Notes: generated by a model from the letters alone, not told the origin. DNA of 64,000 nucleotides from JAVHYG01 sp040390025 (GCA_040390025.1 JAZJZD010000012.1:1-64000); one strand, 5' to 3'. Shown: positions 53,831 to 63,464, numbered from the stretch's first letter. Numbers and translations are program-made.

Positions 53831-55510
53831 CTAATGTTCTAATTTTTTGTATTTTATTTTTTTTTCAGTTTGATTGCCTGCGAGACCAAGACGTTTTAAG
53901 CGATCCGCTTCATAATCGGTGTAATTACCGGTAAAGTAATTCACCGTACTGTCGTCTTCAAAAGCAAGGATATGTGTAGCAATTTTATCTAAGAACCAAC
54001 GGTCATGAGAAATAACTAAAGCGCAGCCTGGAAAACTTAAAAGTGCTTCTTCTAAAGCACGCAAAGTTTCTATATCTAAATCGTTAGTGGGTTCATCAAG
54101 AAGTAAAAAATTACCTCCTGTGCGTAATAACTTGGCAAGATGGACTCGATTTCTCTCACCGCCCGATAGATTCTTAACTAATTTTTGTTGTTCTGTCCCT
54201 TTAAAATTAAAACGTCCGACGTAGGCACGAGATGGCATCTGGAATTGATTGATGGTCATGATATCTTGACCTTCTGATATTTCTTGCCAAACAGTATTAT
54301 CAGGATTCAATGTATCGCGGCTTTGATCGATATAAGCGAGTTGAACCGTTTCTCCAAGGCGTATTTGACCTTGATCAGGTTGTTCCTGCTTCATAATGAG
54401 CTTAAATAAAGTGGATTTACCGGCACCATTAGGGCCAATAATTCCGATAATGCTACCTTTAGGCACGGCAAAGCTTAGATTATTAATTAATAAGCGCCCA
54501 CTAAAACCTTTAGAAAGTTTATCGATTTCGAGAACTAAATCGCCTAAACGAGGTCCAGGTGGAATATAAAGCGATTGAGTCTCTGCGCGTTTTTGGAATT
54601 CTTGTGAACTCAATTCTTCGTAACGCGCTAGACGTGCTTTACTTTTGGTCTGACGGCCTTTGGCGTTGCTACGCACCCATTCTAATTCTACTTTTAAAGC
54701 TTTTTCATGAGCCGCTTGCTGCCTTTCTTCTTGCGCTAAGCGTTTTTGTTTTTGCTCTAACCAAGCTGAGTAATTACCTTGGTAAGGTATTCCTTGGCCG
54801 CGGTCCAGCTCTAATATCCAACCTGCTACGTTATCGAGAAAATAGCGATCGTGGGTAACCGCTACAACGGTCCCGGGATAGTCATGTAGATAACGTTCAA
54901 GCCAAGCCACGCTTTCGGCATCTAAATGGTTAGTCGGTTCGTCAAGAAGCAACATATCTGGATTTGATAGTAAAAGCCGGCATAATGCTACTCGTCGCCG
55001 TTCTCCACCTGAAAGTTGTTTGACATCGGCATCCCAAGGGGGGAGGCGTAATGCATCCGCTGCAATGGCTAGTTTGCGTTCTAATTCCCAACCACCTTGT
55101 GCCTCTATTTGCGTTTGTAAGTCTCCTTGCTCTTCAAACAGCTTATTCATTTCCATTTCGCTTAACGGCTCAGCAAACTTCATGCTGATCTCATTAAAAC
55201 GATCTAAAAGCTTTTTAATATCACCGATGGCCTCTTCTACGTTACCTCGAACATCTTTATTCGGGTCAAGCTGAGGCTCTTGTGGCAAATAGCCAATTTT
55301 GCAACCTGGCAGAGCACGTGCTTCCCCAATAAAATCCTGATCAACGCCAGCCATAATGCGCAGCAAGGATGACTTTCCTGCACCATTTAGGCCCAGGACA
55401 CCAATTTTTGCACCTGGATAAAAAGAGAGCCAAATATCTTTAAGAATTTCGCGCTTAGGAGGGACAATTTTTCCCACCGCTTGCATGGTATAAATATATT
55501 GTTGTGACAT
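53831..55510 (-). CDS. ettA: Energy-dependent translational throttle protein EttA (ABC-F)
   Basis: A 559-residue soluble ABC-F protein with two ATPase cassettes: GLNGAGKSSLL and GPNGAGKSTLF (Walker A), two LSGGERRR/LSGGERNR signatures and LLLDEPTNHLD / LLLDEPTNDLD. The linker between them has the arm and P-site tRNA-interaction motif. EttA binds the ribosomal E site and gates elongation at low ATP. tsaE follows 28 bp later. Strong match, usual length (E. coli 555). Confidence 0.96.
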   Translation of the reverse strand: MSQQYIYTMQAVGKIVPPKREILKDIWLSFYPGAKIGVLGLNGAGKSSLLRIMAGVDQDFIGEARALPGCKIGYLPQEPQLDPNKDVRGNVEEAIGDIKKLLDRFNEISMKFAEPLSEMEMNKLFEEQGDLQTQIEAQGGWELERKLAIAADALRLPPWDADVKQLSGGERRRVALCRLLLSNPDMLLLDEPTNHLDAESVAWLERYLHDYPGTVVAVTHDRYFLDNVAGWILELDRGQGIPYQGNYSAWLEQKQKRLAQEERQQAAHEKALKVELEWVRSNAKGRQTKSKARLARYEELSSQEFQKRAETQSLYIPPGPRLGDLVLEIDKLSKGFSGRLLINNLSFAVPKGSIIGIIGPNGAGKSTLFKLIMKQEQPDQGQIRLGETVQLAYIDQSRDTLNPDNTVWQEISEGQDIMTINQFQMPSRAYVGRFNFKGTEQQKLVKNLSGGERNRVHLAKLLRTGGNFLLLDEPTNDLDIETLRALEEALLSFPGCALVISHDRWFLDKIATHILAFEDDSTVNYFTGNYTDYEADRLKRLGLAGNQTEKKIKYKKLEH

Positions 55511-55612
55511 TCGATTAAATTAAGAGATTGTTAAAATAGGATGTGCCGTCATTTGACCACCTAGTAGAATACTAACAATAATACGCCCTCATGACTAGAT
55601 TCGACTAGAAGA

Positions 55613-55763
55613 GTATACCGCTTGTATTTTTTGAAGAGGCGAATCTTTCAAACTTACGGTGAGCGGTCGCGAGATGAAGCACCCCGTACCTATCTCGGTG
55701 CTAAAGTGAATTTTCAATTACTGATAGCTTGAGAGATAGGTGCGTGGGGTCAATGGGTATATA
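55613..55763. repeat. Dispersed repeat family B, copy 3 (long hairpin form)
   Basis: Starts ATACCG (55615), has the shared GAGCGGTCGCGAGATGAAGCA tail, then a hairpin whose arms CCCCGTACCTATCT and AGATAGGTGCGTGGGG flank a ~40-bp loop containing GCTAAAGTGAATTTTC. Copy 4 carries a loop that is its reverse complement. The element fills most of the 314-bp gap between ettA and glyA; the rest is AT-rich leader DNA of glyA. Confidence 0.8.
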
Positions 55764-55824
55764 CTGGATTTTTATGTGTACATAATAAAATTTTTGTTTC
55801 CTTTATTGAATTGGGATAAATACT

Positions 55825-57081
55825 ATGGTCTACACAACCAAACAAAAAATAGCTGATTTTGATACTGACCTTTGGCAAGCGATGTGCAAAGAGGCTACGC
55901 GTCAAGAAGACCATCTTGAGCTAATTGCTTCTGAGAATTACGCCAGTCAGTATGTATTACAGGCACAAGGCTCGGTGTTAACGAATAAATATGCGGAAGG
56001 TTATCCTGGCAAACGCTATTATGGCGGATGTGAATATGTGGATGAGGTTGAGCAATTAGCGATTGAGCGTGCCAAGGAATTATTTAAAGCAGATTATGCC
56101 AATGTACAACCACATTCTGGTTCGCAAGCGAATGCAGCGGCTTATATGGCTTTATTAAAGCCCGGTGATAAATTATTGGGTATGAGTTTAGCCGCAGGTG
56201 GGCATTTAACACATGGTTCAAAGGTAAGCTTTTCCGGAAAAATGTATGAAGCGGTTGCTTATGGCGTTGATCCCGAAACACAGTTAATCGACTATGACGA
56301 AGTTGCAAGGCTGGCCAAGGAACACAAACCGAAATTAATTATTGCTGGCTTTTCGGCTTATTCCCGAATTGTTGATTGGCAAAAATTCCGGGATATAGCG
56401 GATGAAATTGCTGCTTATTTCCTGGTTGATATGGCTCATGTCGCAGGACTAGTAGCTACTGATCTCTATCCATCACCTATTCCTATAGCCGATGTTGTTA
56501 CTTCTACTACGCATAAGACCTTACGCGGCCCTCGCGGTGGCTTGATTCTGGCAAAGTCTAATCCGGAAATAGAGAAAAAATTAAATTCTGCTGTATTTCC
56601 AGGACTACAAGGGGGGCCTTTAATGCATGTGATTGCCGGAAAAGCAGTTGCTTTTAAAGAAGCACTGCAACCTGATTTTAAAGTATATCAGCAGCAAGTG
56701 ATAAATAATGCCAAGGCAATGACTGAAAAAATGCGTGAAAAAGGCTATAAAATTGTTACGGATGGAACCGATAATCATTTGTTTTTAGTCGATTTGATCG
56801 ATAAAGATATTACTGGAAAAGATGCAGAGGATGCCTTAGAGAAGGCGCATATTACCTTGAATAAGAATGCAGTGCCTAAGGATCCGCGTTCTCCTTTTGT
56901 GACCAGTGGCATAAGAATTGGAACCCCTGCCCTAACTACTCGAGGTTTGCAGGAAAAAGAAGTCCATGAAGTAGCAAGTTGGGTCTGCGAGGTTTTAACT
57001 AATCTGCAGGATGCCACTGTCATTGAAAAAATCAAACAACAAGTTATAGCACTTTGTAAGCAGTTTCCAGTATACTCTTGA
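55825..57081 (+). CDS. glyA: Serine hydroxymethyltransferase
   Basis: A 418-residue PLP enzyme that converts serine and tetrahydrofolate to glycine and methylene-tetrahydrofolate. Signatures: ELIASENYAS, GYPGKRYYGGCEYVD, YANVQPHSGSQAN, PLP lysine in VVTSTTHKTLRGPRGG (about 228), and the C-terminal SGIRIGTPALTTRG. It complements the gcv operon in one-carbon supply and precedes nrdR, an order conserved in gammaproteobacteria. Confidence 0.97.
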   Translation: MVYTTKQKIADFDTDLWQAMCKEATRQEDHLELIASENYASQYVLQAQGSVLTNKYAEGYPGKRYYGGCEYVDEVEQLAIERAKELFKADYANVQPHSGSQANAAAYMALLKPGDKLLGMSLAAGGHLTHGSKVSFSGKMYEAVAYGVDPETQLIDYDEVARLAKEHKPKLIIAGFSAYSRIVDWQKFRDIADEIAAYFLVDMAHVAGLVATDLYPSPIPIADVVTSTTHKTLRGPRGGLILAKSNPEIEKKLNSAVFPGLQGGPLMHVIAGKAVAFKEALQPDFKVYQQQVINNAKAMTEKMREKGYKIVTDGTDNHLFLVDLIDKDITGKDAEDALEKAHITLNKNAVPKDPRSPFVTSGIRIGTPALTTRGLQEKEVHEVASWVCEVLTNLQDATVIEKIKQQVIALCKQFPVYS

Positions 57082-57147
57082 ACATGAGCTCATCCGTTTT
57101 TGTTGCATAGGAAGCTATTTTGTTTCGATAGTTGGGGCTGGGGCAAG

Positions 57148-57182
57148 TCTGCTATTTACTGAATGTAAAAAGCAGAGCTTTT
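57148..57182 (+). terminator. Possible glyA terminator hairpin
   Basis: TCTGCTATTTAC and GTAAAAAGCAGA pair with one mismatch around a TGAAT loop (57148-57176), followed by GCTTTTG. It lies between glyA and nrdR. The T tract is short, so it could attenuate rather than end transcription. Confidence 0.35.
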
Positions 57183-57227
57183 GATGATTACGGATGTGTT
57201 ATTTACCGTTTTTTTTAGGGCTGGATC

Positions 57228-57734
57228 ATGCATTGTCCTTTTTGTAATGAAGCAGATACTAAAGTGATTGATTCCCGATTGATAGGTGAAGGCCAGCAAG
57301 TCCGAAGGCGACGGGTATGCCTGCTTTGTAAGGAACGCTTTAGTAGTTTTGAATCGGCTGAATTAGGGTTACCTCGTATCATAAAAAGGGATAATACACG
57401 TAGTGCGTTTGATCAAGAAAAATTACGCCGAGGGATGTTAAAAGCTTTAGAAAAACGCCCAATCACGAGTGAACAAGTCGAAGCAGTTATTCTTCGTTTA
57501 GTAAAAAAATTGCGATCATCCGGTGAACGTGAGATTTCGTCACGTCAACTAGGAGAATGGGTCATGGAAGAACTGTGTGATTTAGATCCAGTTGCTTACG
57601 TTAGATTTGCATCTGTTTATCGTAGTTTTCAGGATATACAGGCATTTAACCAAACCATTGAACAATTAAAACACGATCTTTCAACCAATAAAAAACAATC
57701 TAATGATATCGAAACCGAAAAAACCCAATTTTAA
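57228..57734 (+). CDS. nrdR: Transcriptional repressor NrdR
   Basis: A 168-residue repressor of ribonucleotide reductase genes. The zinc ribbon is C3-x2-C6...C31-x2-C34 (MHCPFC, CLLCKERF), followed by an ATP-cone (SAFDQEKLRRGMLKALEKRP, about 60). It binds paired NrdR boxes, matching those upstream of nrdA in this window. The end overlaps nusB by 32 bp; the rib genes usually between nrdR and nusB are absent. Confidence 0.97.
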   Translation: MHCPFCNEADTKVIDSRLIGEGQQVRRRRVCLLCKERFSSFESAELGLPRIIKRDNTRSAFDQEKLRRGMLKALEKRPITSEQVEAVILRLVKKLRSSGEREISSRQLGEWVMEELCDLDPVAYVRFASVYRSFQDIQAFNQTIEQLKHDLSTNKKQSNDIETEKTQF

Positions 57735-58146
57735 AGCGAAAGCGCGAGCTCGTCGTTTTGCTATGCAAGCTATTTATCAATGGCAATTGGCGCAGCATTC
57801 CTTGTCTGAGATTGAAAAGCAATTTTTATCGCAAGAGGAAATGGTAAGTGTTGATACAGACTATTTTAAAACCTTGGTTCGAGGTGTGATGGAGCAACAT
57901 ACTTCTTTAGATAAAGAAGTAGAACCTTTTTTAGATCGGCCTTTAATAGAATTAGGTCCTGTGGAATTGGCAATCTTAAGGTTAGCTGCTTATGAGCTGT
58001 GTAAGTTGCCCGAACTTCCGTACAAAGTTGTTTTAAATGAAGCCATAGTTTTGGCAAAGGGTTTTGCTGCAATAGATAGCTATAAATATATCAATGGTGT
58101 TTTACATCAGTTGGCAAAGAAGATACGTCCATTAGAATTTCATTGA
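57703..58146 (+). CDS. nusB: Transcription antitermination protein NusB
   Basis: A 147-residue all-helical RNA-binding protein of rRNA antitermination. Signatures: ARARRFAMQAIYQWQLA near the start, DYFKTLVRGV, IELGPVELAILRLAAYEL and PYKVVLNEAIVLAKGFAA. The ATG at 57703 lies inside the end of nrdR; an upstream frame is not open. thiL follows within 20 bp. Confidence 0.96.
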   Translation: MISKPKKPNFKAKARARRFAMQAIYQWQLAQHSLSEIEKQFLSQEEMVSVDTDYFKTLVRGVMEQHTSLDKEVEPFLDRPLIELGPVELAILRLAAYELCKLPELPYKVVLNEAIVLAKGFAAIDSYKYINGVLHQLAKKIRPLEFH

Positions 58147-58165
58147 AAATCTCAGTTAGAGCAAT

Positions 58166-59146
58166 GTGACGATGTCAATCAGCGAATTTGATCTAATCCA
58201 GCGTTTTTTTGATCGAAAAAAATCTAATCGTGCGGATGTTATTTGCGGAATAGGCGATGATGGAGCATTACTACAATGCCCAGCAGGCCAACAATTAGTA
58301 GTTACTACGGATACCTTAGTCGCCGGAAAACATTTCCCTGAAAATACACCGCCTGGAGATATTGCATATAAAGCTTTATCCGTTAATTTAAGTGACTTAG
58401 CGGCTATGGGGGCCGAGCCTTCTTGGATTCTGCTTGCACTGACACTCCCAACCGTGGATGAATCCTGGTTAAAAAAATTTACACAAGATTTTTTTTCTTT
58501 ACTCGATCGCTTTCAATGTCAGCTTGTTGGAGGCGATCTTACACAAGGACCTTTAAGTATTACCATTCAAGCTTTAGGTTTTGTTCCGGTTGGAAAAGCC
58601 TTACGTCGTTCAGGAGCAGGAGTAGGCGATAAGATCTATGTGACAGGTACACTAGGTGATGCAGGTTTGGCTTTAGCCTATTTGCAAAATAAAACATCAT
58701 TTCCATTTACAGAAGAACAAATACAATTTCTCAAAAAACGTTTGCACCGTCCCGAGCCTCGAGTGGTTGTCGGATTGGCATTACGTGATATTGCCAGTAG
58801 TGCGATTGATATTTCTGATGGCTTAGCCGCTGATTTGGGCCATATTTTATCTGCAAGTGCAGTCGGCGCAAAGCTCGATGTCTCTAAACTTCCCCTTTCA
58901 GATGTTTTGCAGAAATTGCCGCCTGAAGAAGGCTCTCAGTTCGCTTTAAGTTCCGGTGATGACTATGAATTGTGTTTTACAGTTCCAGCATCACAGAAAT
59001 CACAATTACAACGTTGCTTAAAGGACATTGCATGCCCTTATGCGTATATTGGTACGATAAAACAGGAATTGGGACTTTCTTTATACTGTGCAGATGGGTC
59101 GTTGTTTAGCTTAAAAGAGTCAGGATTTCAGCATTTTTATAACTAA
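58166..59146 (+). CDS. thiL: Thiamine-monophosphate kinase
   Basis: A 326-residue AIR-synthase-fold kinase that makes thiamine diphosphate from the monophosphate. Signatures: GIGDDGALL (about 27), TTDTLVAGKHFP, VNLSDLAAMGAEP, GGDLTQGP, AIDISDGLAADLGHIL and SGDDYELCF. The start may be GTG 58166 or ATG 58172; the latter fits as well. The order nusB-thiL-pgpA is conserved, but the 1310-residue gene now separates thiL from pgpA. Confidence 0.95.
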   Translation: MTMSISEFDLIQRFFDRKKSNRADVICGIGDDGALLQCPAGQQLVVTTDTLVAGKHFPENTPPGDIAYKALSVNLSDLAAMGAEPSWILLALTLPTVDESWLKKFTQDFFSLLDRFQCQLVGGDLTQGPLSITIQALGFVPVGKALRRSGAGVGDKIYVTGTLGDAGLALAYLQNKTSFPFTEEQIQFLKKRLHRPEPRVVVGLALRDIASSAIDISDGLAADLGHILSASAVGAKLDVSKLPLSDVLQKLPPEEGSQFALSSGDDYELCFTVPASQKSQLQRCLKDIACPYAYIGTIKQELGLSLYCADGSLFSLKESGFQHFYN

Positions 59147-59286
59147 AAAATTTTCAAATTCACAACGCGCGGCTCTCCGCTTGTAAATCCCAATCACGAA
59201 AAGAAGGTACCCCGCACCTATCTTTCAAGTTAAGTGATTAAAAATTCACTTTAGCATCAAGATAGGTGCGGGGTACAATGGGTACA
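59147..59286. repeat. Dispersed repeat family B, copy 4 (5' end cut at the thiL stop)
   Basis: Begins directly after the thiL stop with AAATTTTCAAATTCACAACGCGCGG, as in copy 2, then the tail AAATCCCAATCACGA and a hairpin with arms ACCCCGCACCTATCTT and AAGATAGGTGCGGGGT around a loop containing TTAAGTGATTAAAAATTCAC. The loop is the reverse complement of the loop of copy 3 (55613-55763). Confidence 0.8.
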
Positions 59287-59351
59287 TGTTATAAGAAAAT
59301 ACCTATACGTTGTAGATAATATTGTTTAATTACTTTTTCTTGTTATTTATT

Positions 59352-59380
59352 TTAATTTTATAATTACACTATAAAATTAA
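59352..59380. repeat. 11-bp inverted repeat before the 1310-residue gene
   Basis: TTAATTTTATA (59352-59362) and TATAAAATTAA (59370-59380) flank ATTACAC. It lies 45-73 bp before the ATG, so it may be an operator, or chance in an AT-rich leader; the TATAAAAT could serve as a -10. Confidence 0.45.
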
Positions 59381-59424
59381 GTATTAATTTTTTTAAAAAT
59401 ACTAAAAACGGAAGAGTATAATTT

Positions 59425-62400
59425 ATGGAGGGAGCAGAAAATTTTTTACAAAAAAAACAATGGAATATTCAAACTATTTTCTTAGAACATTTCTTAACAG
59501 ACTGGCCAGCAACAAATGTTACTCGTTTAGCGATTGCTCCCACAGAAAATTTTACACAACCCGAAAAATCACTTAATGAAAATTGGTCTAATTTAAGTGA
59601 AGTTATCAAAGCCGATAGCTTATTCGTGCAATGTTTGGTTAAAGTCCAGAATATATCAATACAACAAGCATTTCGAAGACTCGCAACTATTAAACAAGTG
59701 TTACATCGACTATTACCATTCCATAAGGGTGGGGATTTAACTGCTATTTGGCAAAGTTTGTTACTGAATCAACAACAAGAACTTATTACAGATCTCAGCA
59801 TAAGGAAATATGTTTCTAATAATCCGGAGAGTGATTATCAGGAAGCTTTTAACTATAGCTTACCTTTATTAAAGCAGCAAACAGTAGCGTCGCCTTCCAT
59901 CGTAGAATTACGCTTGTATTATCTTAAAGATATTTTGGATAGCTGGGTCGATTGGCAACGCGCGAAAATTCAATTGCTTAATCCTTATCAAATTTTAAGT
60001 GCTGTCATGACGCAGTATGGACGACCTTCCCTCAATGAATTTTTTCAGCCGCCTTTCGATATTGATCAATTTCCTAACATTCGTTTTTTAGATGAAGCCG
60101 CCTTATTATGGAAACAGCTGCAAAAAGGAGATATGTTTCAAGGCGTAGTAGAAAATGGAGCGTTTTCGTTCTCTTTATTAGAAGATCAATTCTTTCATGC
60201 ACTTTCTACCGCTTACCAAAGACAAAAAATTATGGATAAAATGTTTTTACAAGAGGAAATGCATAATAACAGTAAAGCTATCTATTTTAATGGAATTGCA
60301 CTTAAAAACGCACAAGGTAAATTATTAAATGATTTTATCAATTGCACTGAATTAGAAGAAATTTCTGACTATAGCGCTTTATCGTCTTTAGAACGACGTA
60401 GTTTACTTCAGGAGAAATTTCATCAAATCGGTGAAAGTGAACAATATGAAATAGGTTCTTTGTTGCACTCATTAGCGTCTAGTTTGCAGCGTATTTACTA
60501 TTATCAATTTTCTGCACTGCCTCTTCATAATAGTCAAAAGCAGCTGCTGGGTTTATTTAAACACAGCGAAGAGCAATGGGTAAAGCGTAAAAATTATCCC
60601 ATTCAACCACGATTATTATTAGCATTACATTTTGCCGAATCTAATAATGTAACGTTTTTTGATATCGATTGGAAAATCAATGTTAAAAAACTTTTTAAAT
60701 ATCTAGCGAATGAATTTGAAAAAATAATTTTAAATCCGCCATCACGATTTAATCGTGTAAAAGCGGCTATAGATATTCTCCAAACACAAGGTATGTCTTT
60801 GCAGGAAGTTAAACAAGAACGCTATTACGTCATTGATGCCGATGATGCCAAGCTTTCCAGGACCTATTTTGGTACACCCTTAGAGCAATTCTTAAAAACG
60901 GCTGATTGGGATGGTGTTATAGGCAAAGCCATGTACCATAAGAGTAGAAAAATTGAACCGCGAAAAGCACTGCAGCAAGCAGAAGAATACTTCAATAGCC
61001 AGTTATACAAAGACCCCTGGGTTCAAAACAAGGCCATAGATAATTTAAAGCATGCCGAAAGGGAAGTTACCGCTAAGGCTGTTGGGCAAGAAGTGAAGCG
61101 TATTGTAGCAGATTACGAGACAGAAACTGAAAATCATCGTGCTTGGATAAGAGGTTTAAAAACATGGATAAATATTATTCCTATTGTTGGGCCTCTGTAT
61201 ACGATAGAAGAAGGTATTCGCGATAAAGATCCGGTAGAAGTTCTCTGTGGCGTTTTTTTTCTTTCATTAGATGCATTGGATTTGTTAGCTGCAGAAGGTA
61301 GACCGGAAGCGATTGAGCTACCTGTAAGAGAAAGTGTTACGATCAATACCATACAGACTAGTTTTAAGAAATTAAATCTATCGCCTGCCGATTTACCTTT
61401 GGAAGACAAAATATATATTACATCGGATCCATTTAGTATCAGTCATATTAATGAATTACCCGCGGTATATGAATTTAATGCCGAGCTGGTGCGCGCTGGG
61501 AGGCAAGATTTAACTTTACATGAGTATCCACTGGTTTATTTAGCGGATGAAAATCGAGTCGTGCCTGTGAAAGCAGAAGGAGGCTCTTTTCGAGAAATTA
61601 ATTGGCACACTTTAGAAGTCGATCCTAAAAAACACCTTATTTTTAAAGATAGAGAATCTGGAAAATATTTTTCTCGCAGTGCGGGTTTAAAAGGAGGAAA
61701 TTCTGCCGAAGTAGAATTTACTAAAGAAGAATTAAGACAACGCACCACGGTTAAAGAAACCGAGGAAATATTTAAAACGGCTGATGATTATATACAATAC
61801 AATTTTAAGGCATTATTTGATCGTTGCTTTTATATTAAAAAATTTTTAAGCGCTAGCGTATTTGATCTACGTCAGTTCTATCGGTCAGTTTACCAAACTA
61901 GCTCTACTTTTAGGAGAATTTTTAATCGCTTTCATGAAGTTTTTATCTCAGAGCATACAGACAAACTCTGGGAGATCAGAATTAAGCCTAACACAATAAC
62001 GCGTACTGATTTTGAATCTAATGTAATCCATATTGGGGCAGATGCAGAAATTGCAGCGAAGACTTACTTCAGCAGCAAAAATAATTTTGAAATATCCCAT
62101 CCTGAGCAAGTTTATCTACATGAAATGCTTCATGCTTTGACAGGAAAAAAAGATCCACTAAAAATAGTCGATATTCGACATCGCGGACCTATTGTTTATT
62201 TAACCGATAAAATTTTAAGTGAAGCAGGTTATGCATTTCCACAAAGAATTATGTATAGGCGTTTAGTTCCTTCGGATGCAGATTTAGAAGGTTTTGAATT
62301 GCGCTGTAAGCAACATAGAGAGGCGGAAAAGCTTTTAGTGGCACAGGAAAATCAGTATTTGGACAATTTTATTGATAATGGGCTGCCAATAGATGAATAT

Positions 62401-63357
62401 AAAAAGGTTTTTGGTGAGGAGCTATCTGCTCGCTATACTATTCAAGAGTTAAATGGGTTTTCTGAACGTTTTCTTTCTAAGTCAGAAGTTAGTACAAAAG
62501 TCAGTTTTGAAGAACGGTTCCTAGCCCGTTTTTCAGCGAAAACTATGGACTGGCTACTTGAGTTTTATGTTAATTTATATATTAAAAGTGATACTTTCTA
62601 CCATTTATTTGAGCATTGGTATGGCCAATTACCAGCATTAGAAAAGCGCTGGTATTTTGAGTTAAGTGATTCAACGGCGCGGGCAGAATTACCTGTTAAT
62701 AAGCAGGCACATTCTATTAGTGACTTAAGTAAAAAAATCTATATTTTTAATGATGACACCCTTTACTTAACGGATAAAGGATTATTACCGGTGGAAAGAA
62801 CACGTCAACTTGTTCATGAGATGGTGCAAATATTAACCGAGTTTAAAGATCCTCCTGCGGATATTGCTCTTAAAAATCGAGGCGCTGTTGTTGTAATAAC
62901 GGATAAAATACTTAACGAAGCTATCTATGAACTTGATAAGCGTCTTGTTTATGGGCTCGCTAAAAGTGGTGATGTGGCTAGGCAGGCTGCTCTATTAAGC
63001 TATCAATTAGAGGCGAGCCGAGCCGTTATTTTAGAGGATCGCCTACTCAAAAATATACCTATTTTCCAGGAAGGCTGTACGGGATGTCGTGTCAAGCGTT
63101 CTTTACCGGAAAGAAGGTATTTATCTAAAATGTTTAACTCAAATCCGTCAATTCAACAAAAGGATAGTGTAAATGAAAAGAAAAAAATACAAGCTAATTT
63201 AAAAAAATATGGTATTACACAAGCATTAAATTATTTAAATGCTGAAAATTTTAATTTAACCCATAATTCAAACATAGGCTCATCTTTTTTTTATAAAAGT
63301 GCGTGGACTTCTAATTATAATATTTCAGCAACGAATGCTAGTTTTTTTCTAAAATAG
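59425..63357 (+). CDS. Large protein with two tandem metalloprotease-like domains (putative effector)
   Basis: A 1310-residue protein, no close relative recognised. Residues 1-560 are helical. Residues about 581-622 form a hydrophobic stretch (IPIVGPLYTIEEGIR... VFFLSLDALDLLA) like that before catalytic parts of large bacterial toxins. A first protease-like unit (about 795-960) has an intact zinc motif HEMLH (899-903) then ALTGKKDP...HRGPIVYLTDKILSEAGY. A second unit (about 1030-1190) aligns with it but reads HEMVQ (1131-1135), then ILTEFKDP...NRGAVVVITDKILNEA, so its zinc site is broken. The pattern recalls secreted zinc effector proteases (M91 or PipA-like); not proven. A GGAAGAG site precedes the ATG. 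No signal peptide. Confidence 0.6.
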   Translation: MEGAENFLQKKQWNIQTIFLEHFLTDWPATNVTRLAIAPTENFTQPEKSLNENWSNLSEVIKADSLFVQCLVKVQNISIQQAFRRLATIKQVLHRLLPFHKGGDLTAIWQSLLLNQQQELITDLSIRKYVSNNPESDYQEAFNYSLPLLKQQTVASPSIVELRLYYLKDILDSWVDWQRAKIQLLNPYQILSAVMTQYGRPSLNEFFQPPFDIDQFPNIRFLDEAALLWKQLQKGDMFQGVVENGAFSFSLLEDQFFHALSTAYQRQKIMDKMFLQEEMHNNSKAIYFNGIALKNAQGKLLNDFINCTELEEISDYSALSSLERRSLLQEKFHQIGESEQYEIGSLLHSLASSLQRIYYYQFSALPLHNSQKQLLGLFKHSEEQWVKRKNYPIQPRLLLALHFAESNNVTFFDIDWKINVKKLFKYLANEFEKIILNPPSRFNRVKAAIDILQTQGMSLQEVKQERYYVIDADDAKLSRTYFGTPLEQFLKTADWDGVIGKAMYHKSRKIEPRKALQQAEEYFNSQLYKDPWVQNKAIDNLKHAEREVTAKAVGQEVKRIVADYETETENHRAWIRGLKTWINIIPIVGPLYTIEEGIRDKDPVEVLCGVFFLSLDALDLLAAEGRPEAIELPVRESVTINTIQTSFKKLNLSPADLPLEDKIYITSDPFSISHINELPAVYEFNAELVRAGRQDLTLHEYPLVYLADENRVVPVKAEGGSFREINWHTLEVDPKKHLIFKDRESGKYFSRSAGLKGGNSAEVEFTKEELRQRTTVKETEEIFKTADDYIQYNFKALFDRCFYIKKFLSASVFDLRQFYRSVYQTSSTFRRIFNRFHEVFISEHTDKLWEIRIKPNTITRTDFESNVIHIGADAEIAAKTYFSSKNNFEISHPEQVYLHEMLHALTGKKDPLKIVDIRHRGPIVYLTDKILSEAGYAFPQRIMYRRLVPSDADLEGFELRCKQHREAEKLLVAQENQYLDNFIDNGLPIDEYKKVFGEELSARYTIQELNGFSERFLSKSEVSTKVSFEERFLARFSAKTMDWLLEFYVNLYIKSDTFYHLFEHWYGQLPALEKRWYFELSDSTARAELPVNKQAHSISDLSKKIYIFNDDTLYLTDKGLLPVERTRQLVHEMVQILTEFKDPPADIALKNRGAVVVITDKILNEAIYELDKRLVYGLAKSGDVARQAALLSYQLEASRAVILEDRLLKNIPIFQEGCTGCRVKRSLPERRYLSKMFNSNPSIQQKDSVNEKKKIQANLKKYGITQALNYLNAENFNLTHNSNIGSSFFYKSAWTSNYNISATNASFFLK

Positions 63358-63464
63358 AAAAAGTAGTGCACAATTTATTGTGGCAGATATAAACTAGTTA
63401 TTTGGATAACGAATTAATAGCCGCTATACTTACGCATAATAGAACCAATGATGAGAGAAAAGCA

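Noticed and set aside
59325..59347. PmrA box before the 1310-residue gene
   Set aside because: TTTAAT and CTTGTTATT half-sites resemble the repeat, but their starts are 14 bp apart instead of 11.
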